Assembly (NCBI GenBank): GCA_027031185.1
Contig: JALVEF010000169.1
Coordinates: forward strand, 1 to 13,595
DNA: 13,595 nt
Direction: 5' to 3'
DNA from: Saprospiraceae bacterium
Lineage (GTDB): Bacteria; Bacteroidota; Bacteroidia; Chitinophagales; Saprospiraceae
Numbering within the stretch: the first letter of the stretch is position 1; each line of letters starts with the position of its first letter. The position numbers and the translations under genes were made by a program. Below the pieces are notes generated by a model that saw only the letters and a list, made by a program, of their open reading frames with translations, did not search any database and had not been told where the DNA came from. Positions 11,654-13,595 of the stretch are shown piece by piece.

Positions 11654-13264
11654 ATGCGCTTCCCCATTCTGTTTTTTGTCTTTTTCGTTGCATCCCATCT
11701 CCGGGCACAGGACACCATCGTCTCCTTTTCCGGCCATGTGCTGCTGTTTGACTTTCCAAAAAACTACCAACTGTACGAGCGGGATCGCGCGACAGACTCC
11801 GCCCGGGTGCACATCAATGGCATCGTGAAGGCCCCGGCCACCTACGACAGTATCCGGCTGGAAATCACAATGGCGGACAGCAGCGTAGCGGTCACCCAAC
11901 AAGTGCTGAATTATACTTCCGGGGAAGCTCCATTTGACCTGTATGCTCCACTACCGGCGGACTTATTCAACCACGAATTTTCCATTTTTGGCGTGGAGAA
12001 CGGCATCAAGCACCTGGAATATTCGGTAATCAATGTGGTGGCGGGCGATGTACTGCTGATCAACGGCCAGTCCAATGCGCAGGCCTATTTAAGCCCGATG
12101 CCGGAGGACGTGGTATCGTTTACCCGCGGCTACCACAACGGCCTGTGGGGCACACTGGACCAGGCCTTCCCCGGCCGCTGGGGCGGGCATCTGGCCAAAT
12201 TGTTACAGGAAAAGTTCCAACGTCCCTTTGCGGTGTTCAACTTCGCCGACGGGGCGCAACCGATCTGGTATTTCCAAAAAAATGAACAGGACAGCATGCT
12301 CGGCAATTACGGGCAGATGCTGCGTACCTTCCATGAAACCGGCATCCGCAAGCCGGTAGCGGCGTTTTGGTTTCACGGCGAGGCCAACGGATGGGACACG
12401 GACATAGAGACCTATTACAAGGCCTACGACAGCTTGCATACCAGCTGGAAGCAAGACCTGGACATCTACGCCTCGTTTCTCTTTCAGGTGCGCTACCGCG
12501 GCTGCGCCCACATCCTGCCCTACGTGTATGAGGCCCAGCGCCAAATCGCCGCCGACCGGGACGACATTGAGATTATGTCCACCACAAACGCCGATCACGA
12601 CTCGTGCCACTACGGATGGGAAGACGGATACAAGGTACTTGCCGCGCGGATGGCCGACCTGGTGGCCCCGTGGTTGGGCGCCCCGCCGGCGGCCCCGGAA
12701 GACTACGCGCCGGATATTCAACACGCCGTATGGCAGGACAGCCAAAACGTCGTCCTTCTTTTCACGCCAGGCACGATAATGAGTGTCATCGGCGACCCGA
12801 GTGCCGACTTTCGCATCGAGGAGTCCGGCGCCCTGGCGACTTCCGTATCTGCATCCGGAATTACGCTCCATCTCCACTTTGACCAGCCGGTTCAGATTGG
12901 CCAGCATCTCTCGTATCTCAGCCATCCGGGCAACGCCCCCGACTGGGTCGTCAATCCGAAAGGCGTCGGCATCCTGGAATTTTACCATATTCCCATAGAA
13001 AGTCCGGAAGCGACCACCCTGCCCGACCGGAAAGCGCTTTCAATCGCCTATGATGTACAAAATCCCGGGCAGGTAGTCGTGTCCTGGGGCGGCGGCCCCG
13101 CTGAGCTCAGCGTACTGGACATCCGCGGGCGATGCCTGCGTACCATTCCCTCCTTCCGCTCCGGTCAGGTGCTGGACGTAGGTGACCTGCCCGCGGGACT
13201 GCTCCTCCTTCGCTGCCGGACGAAAGCGAAGGAGTATTACGGGAGGGTCATGCACGTGGAGTGA
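11654..13264 (+). CDS. Secreted SGNH/sialate-O-acetylesterase-like hydrolase with T9SS-type C-terminal domain
   Basis: A 536-residue secreted protein. The ATG at 11654 gives MRFPILFFVFFVASHLRAQ, a signal peptide cut after RAQ; an in-frame TTG at 11630 would extend it by 8 residues. A beta-rich region (about 20-130) precedes an SGNH esterase domain of the sialate O-acetylesterase type: nucleophile S140 in LLINGQSN, FADGAQPIWYF (197-207), FWFHGEANGWD (238-248) and the late D316/H319 pair in DHDSCHYGW. After further beta sections the last 75 or so residues (VVVSWGGGPAELSVLDIRGR, then LPAGLLLLRC and a basic tail) resemble the T9SS type A sorting domain. It probably acts at the cell surface, removing acetyl or similar esters from glycans; the exact substrate is unknown. 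Confidence 0.87.
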   Translation: MRFPILFFVFFVASHLRAQDTIVSFSGHVLLFDFPKNYQLYERDRATDSARVHINGIVKAPATYDSIRLEITMADSSVAVTQQVLNYTSGEAPFDLYAPLPADLFNHEFSIFGVENGIKHLEYSVINVVAGDVLLINGQSNAQAYLSPMPEDVVSFTRGYHNGLWGTLDQAFPGRWGGHLAKLLQEKFQRPFAVFNFADGAQPIWYFQKNEQDSMLGNYGQMLRTFHETGIRKPVAAFWFHGEANGWDTDIETYYKAYDSLHTSWKQDLDIYASFLFQVRYRGCAHILPYVYEAQRQIAADRDDIEIMSTTNADHDSCHYGWEDGYKVLAARMADLVAPWLGAPPAAPEDYAPDIQHAVWQDSQNVVLLFTPGTIMSVIGDPSADFRIEESGALATSVSASGITLHLHFDQPVQIGQHLSYLSHPGNAPDWVVNPKGVGILEFYHIPIESPEATTLPDRKALSIAYDVQNPGQVVVSWGGGPAELSVLDIRGRCLRTIPSFRSGQVLDVGDLPAGLLLLRCRTKAKEYYGRVMHVE

Positions 13265-13300
13265 GACGGAGTACAATTAAAAATGAAAAATGAAAAATAT
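13265..13300. repeat. A-rich short tandem tract after the esterase gene
   Basis: Tandem AAAAATG words (13278-13298) follow the esterase stop. This is simple-sequence intergenic DNA; no terminator hairpin is apparent. Confidence 0.5.
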
Positions 13301-13403
13301 CCCGCACTTACTTGCTTTGCTTGATTTTGGCTTTGGTCCTCCCGCATAGGCTTTTTGCAAGATGAGCGCAATTTGCCCCGCACTTTGGGAAAGTAAGTGC
13401 GGG
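13301..13403 (-). repeat. About 100-bp element with terminal inverted repeats, copy 2
   Basis: The ends are perfect 13-bp inverted repeats, CCCGCACTTACTT (13301-13313) and AAGTAAGTGCGGG (13391-13403). The inside matches the element at 8728-8828 in the opposite orientation. The first bases of the window (ACTTACTTGCTTTG) resemble its left end, suggesting a third partial copy. A 62-aa frame crossing it on the minus strand is not a credible gene. Confidence 0.8.
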
Positions 13404-13595
13404 ACGTTGAACTTGCTTACGCGTTGAATACGCCCCTGACGGGGCGTGTTGAACTTGCCCCGCACGTGCCCCTGATACTACCATGTGCCTTAGACCGTTG
13501 ACCTTGGTCGCTGAGCAAAGTCGAAGCGGGACCGCTAAACCGTTCCTATCCTATCAACGCGAAGCGTTGAGTCCGTTTACCTTGGACCGTTTACC
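13404..13595. other. Gene-free right end with short hairpins and repeated words
   Basis: No gene seen. GTTGAACTTGC occurs twice (13406 and 13449). ACGCCCC/GGGGCGT forms a 7-bp hairpin (13430-13447) and TCAACGC/GCGTTGA another with a GAA loop (13554-13570). The words CCGTTGACCTTGG, CCGTTTACCTTGG and CCGTTTACC recur toward the end. CTGAGCAAAGTCGAAGC (13511-13527) resembles a word I remember as frequent between genes in this phylum. Confidence 0.6.

Noticed and set aside
13277..13465. Minus-strand 62-aa frame at the right end
   Set aside because: It spans the inverted-terminus repeat and nearby hairpins and has no recognisable feature.

Overview
The window looks like chromosomal DNA from a Bacteroidota member, possibly the Saprospiria/Lewinella side; the class is a guess. 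Support: two LytTR-type regulator genes, a stand-alone MnmD methyltransferase, a type IX secretion (T9SS)-like C-terminal domain on a secreted esterase, several matches to the Bacteroidota promoter (TTTG, about 19-22 nt, TAnnTTTG), and intergenic DNA rich in palindromes and A/T-rich GAAGAATTGAAG-type tracts. Coding regions are fairly GC-rich for the phylum.

Layout. 1-373: no gene; a hairpin cluster with a strong rightward terminator, then eight tandem 16-bp units. 374-3503 (minus strand): LytTR response regulator, a degenerate receiver-only paralogue, a small membrane-anchored coiled-coil protein, a monoacylglycerol-lipase-like hydrolase and a small 4Fe-4S ferredoxin. 3686-4918 (minus): a U32 peptidase-family protein of the TrhP type. 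5018-5094 (plus): tRNA-Arg(UCU) with its own promoter and terminator. 5347-8598 (plus): a large exported BNR/VPS10-like repeat protein. 8599-9024: gene-free repeat cluster. 9025-9687 (minus): MnmD. 9906-10031 (minus): a 41-aa lipoprotein with a good promoter. 10229-11584 (plus): Mpl, a peptidoglycan-recycling ligase. 11654-13264 (plus): a secreted SGNH/sialate-O-acetylesterase-like enzyme starting from a promoter that overlaps the end of mpl. 13265-13595: more repeats.

The genes are mostly housekeeping or envelope functions in short, separately transcribed units, not one pathway. Two themes recur. One is wobble-uridine biology: tRNA-Arg(UCU), MnmD and a TrhP-like protein. The other is the envelope: Mpl, lipase, lipoprotein and secreted proteins.

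The most distinctive content is non-coding. There is a 58-bp MITE-like palindromic element in three copies at 1655, 3535 and 5226; the middle copy carries a 99-bp palindromic insertion flanked by a 6-bp repeat, and its terminus forms the last codons of the U32 gene. A roughly 100-bp element with terminal inverted repeats occurs in opposite orientations at 8728 and 13301. Several perfect hairpins share the same GGGC loop. I found no CRISPR array, defence system, integrase or transposase gene.
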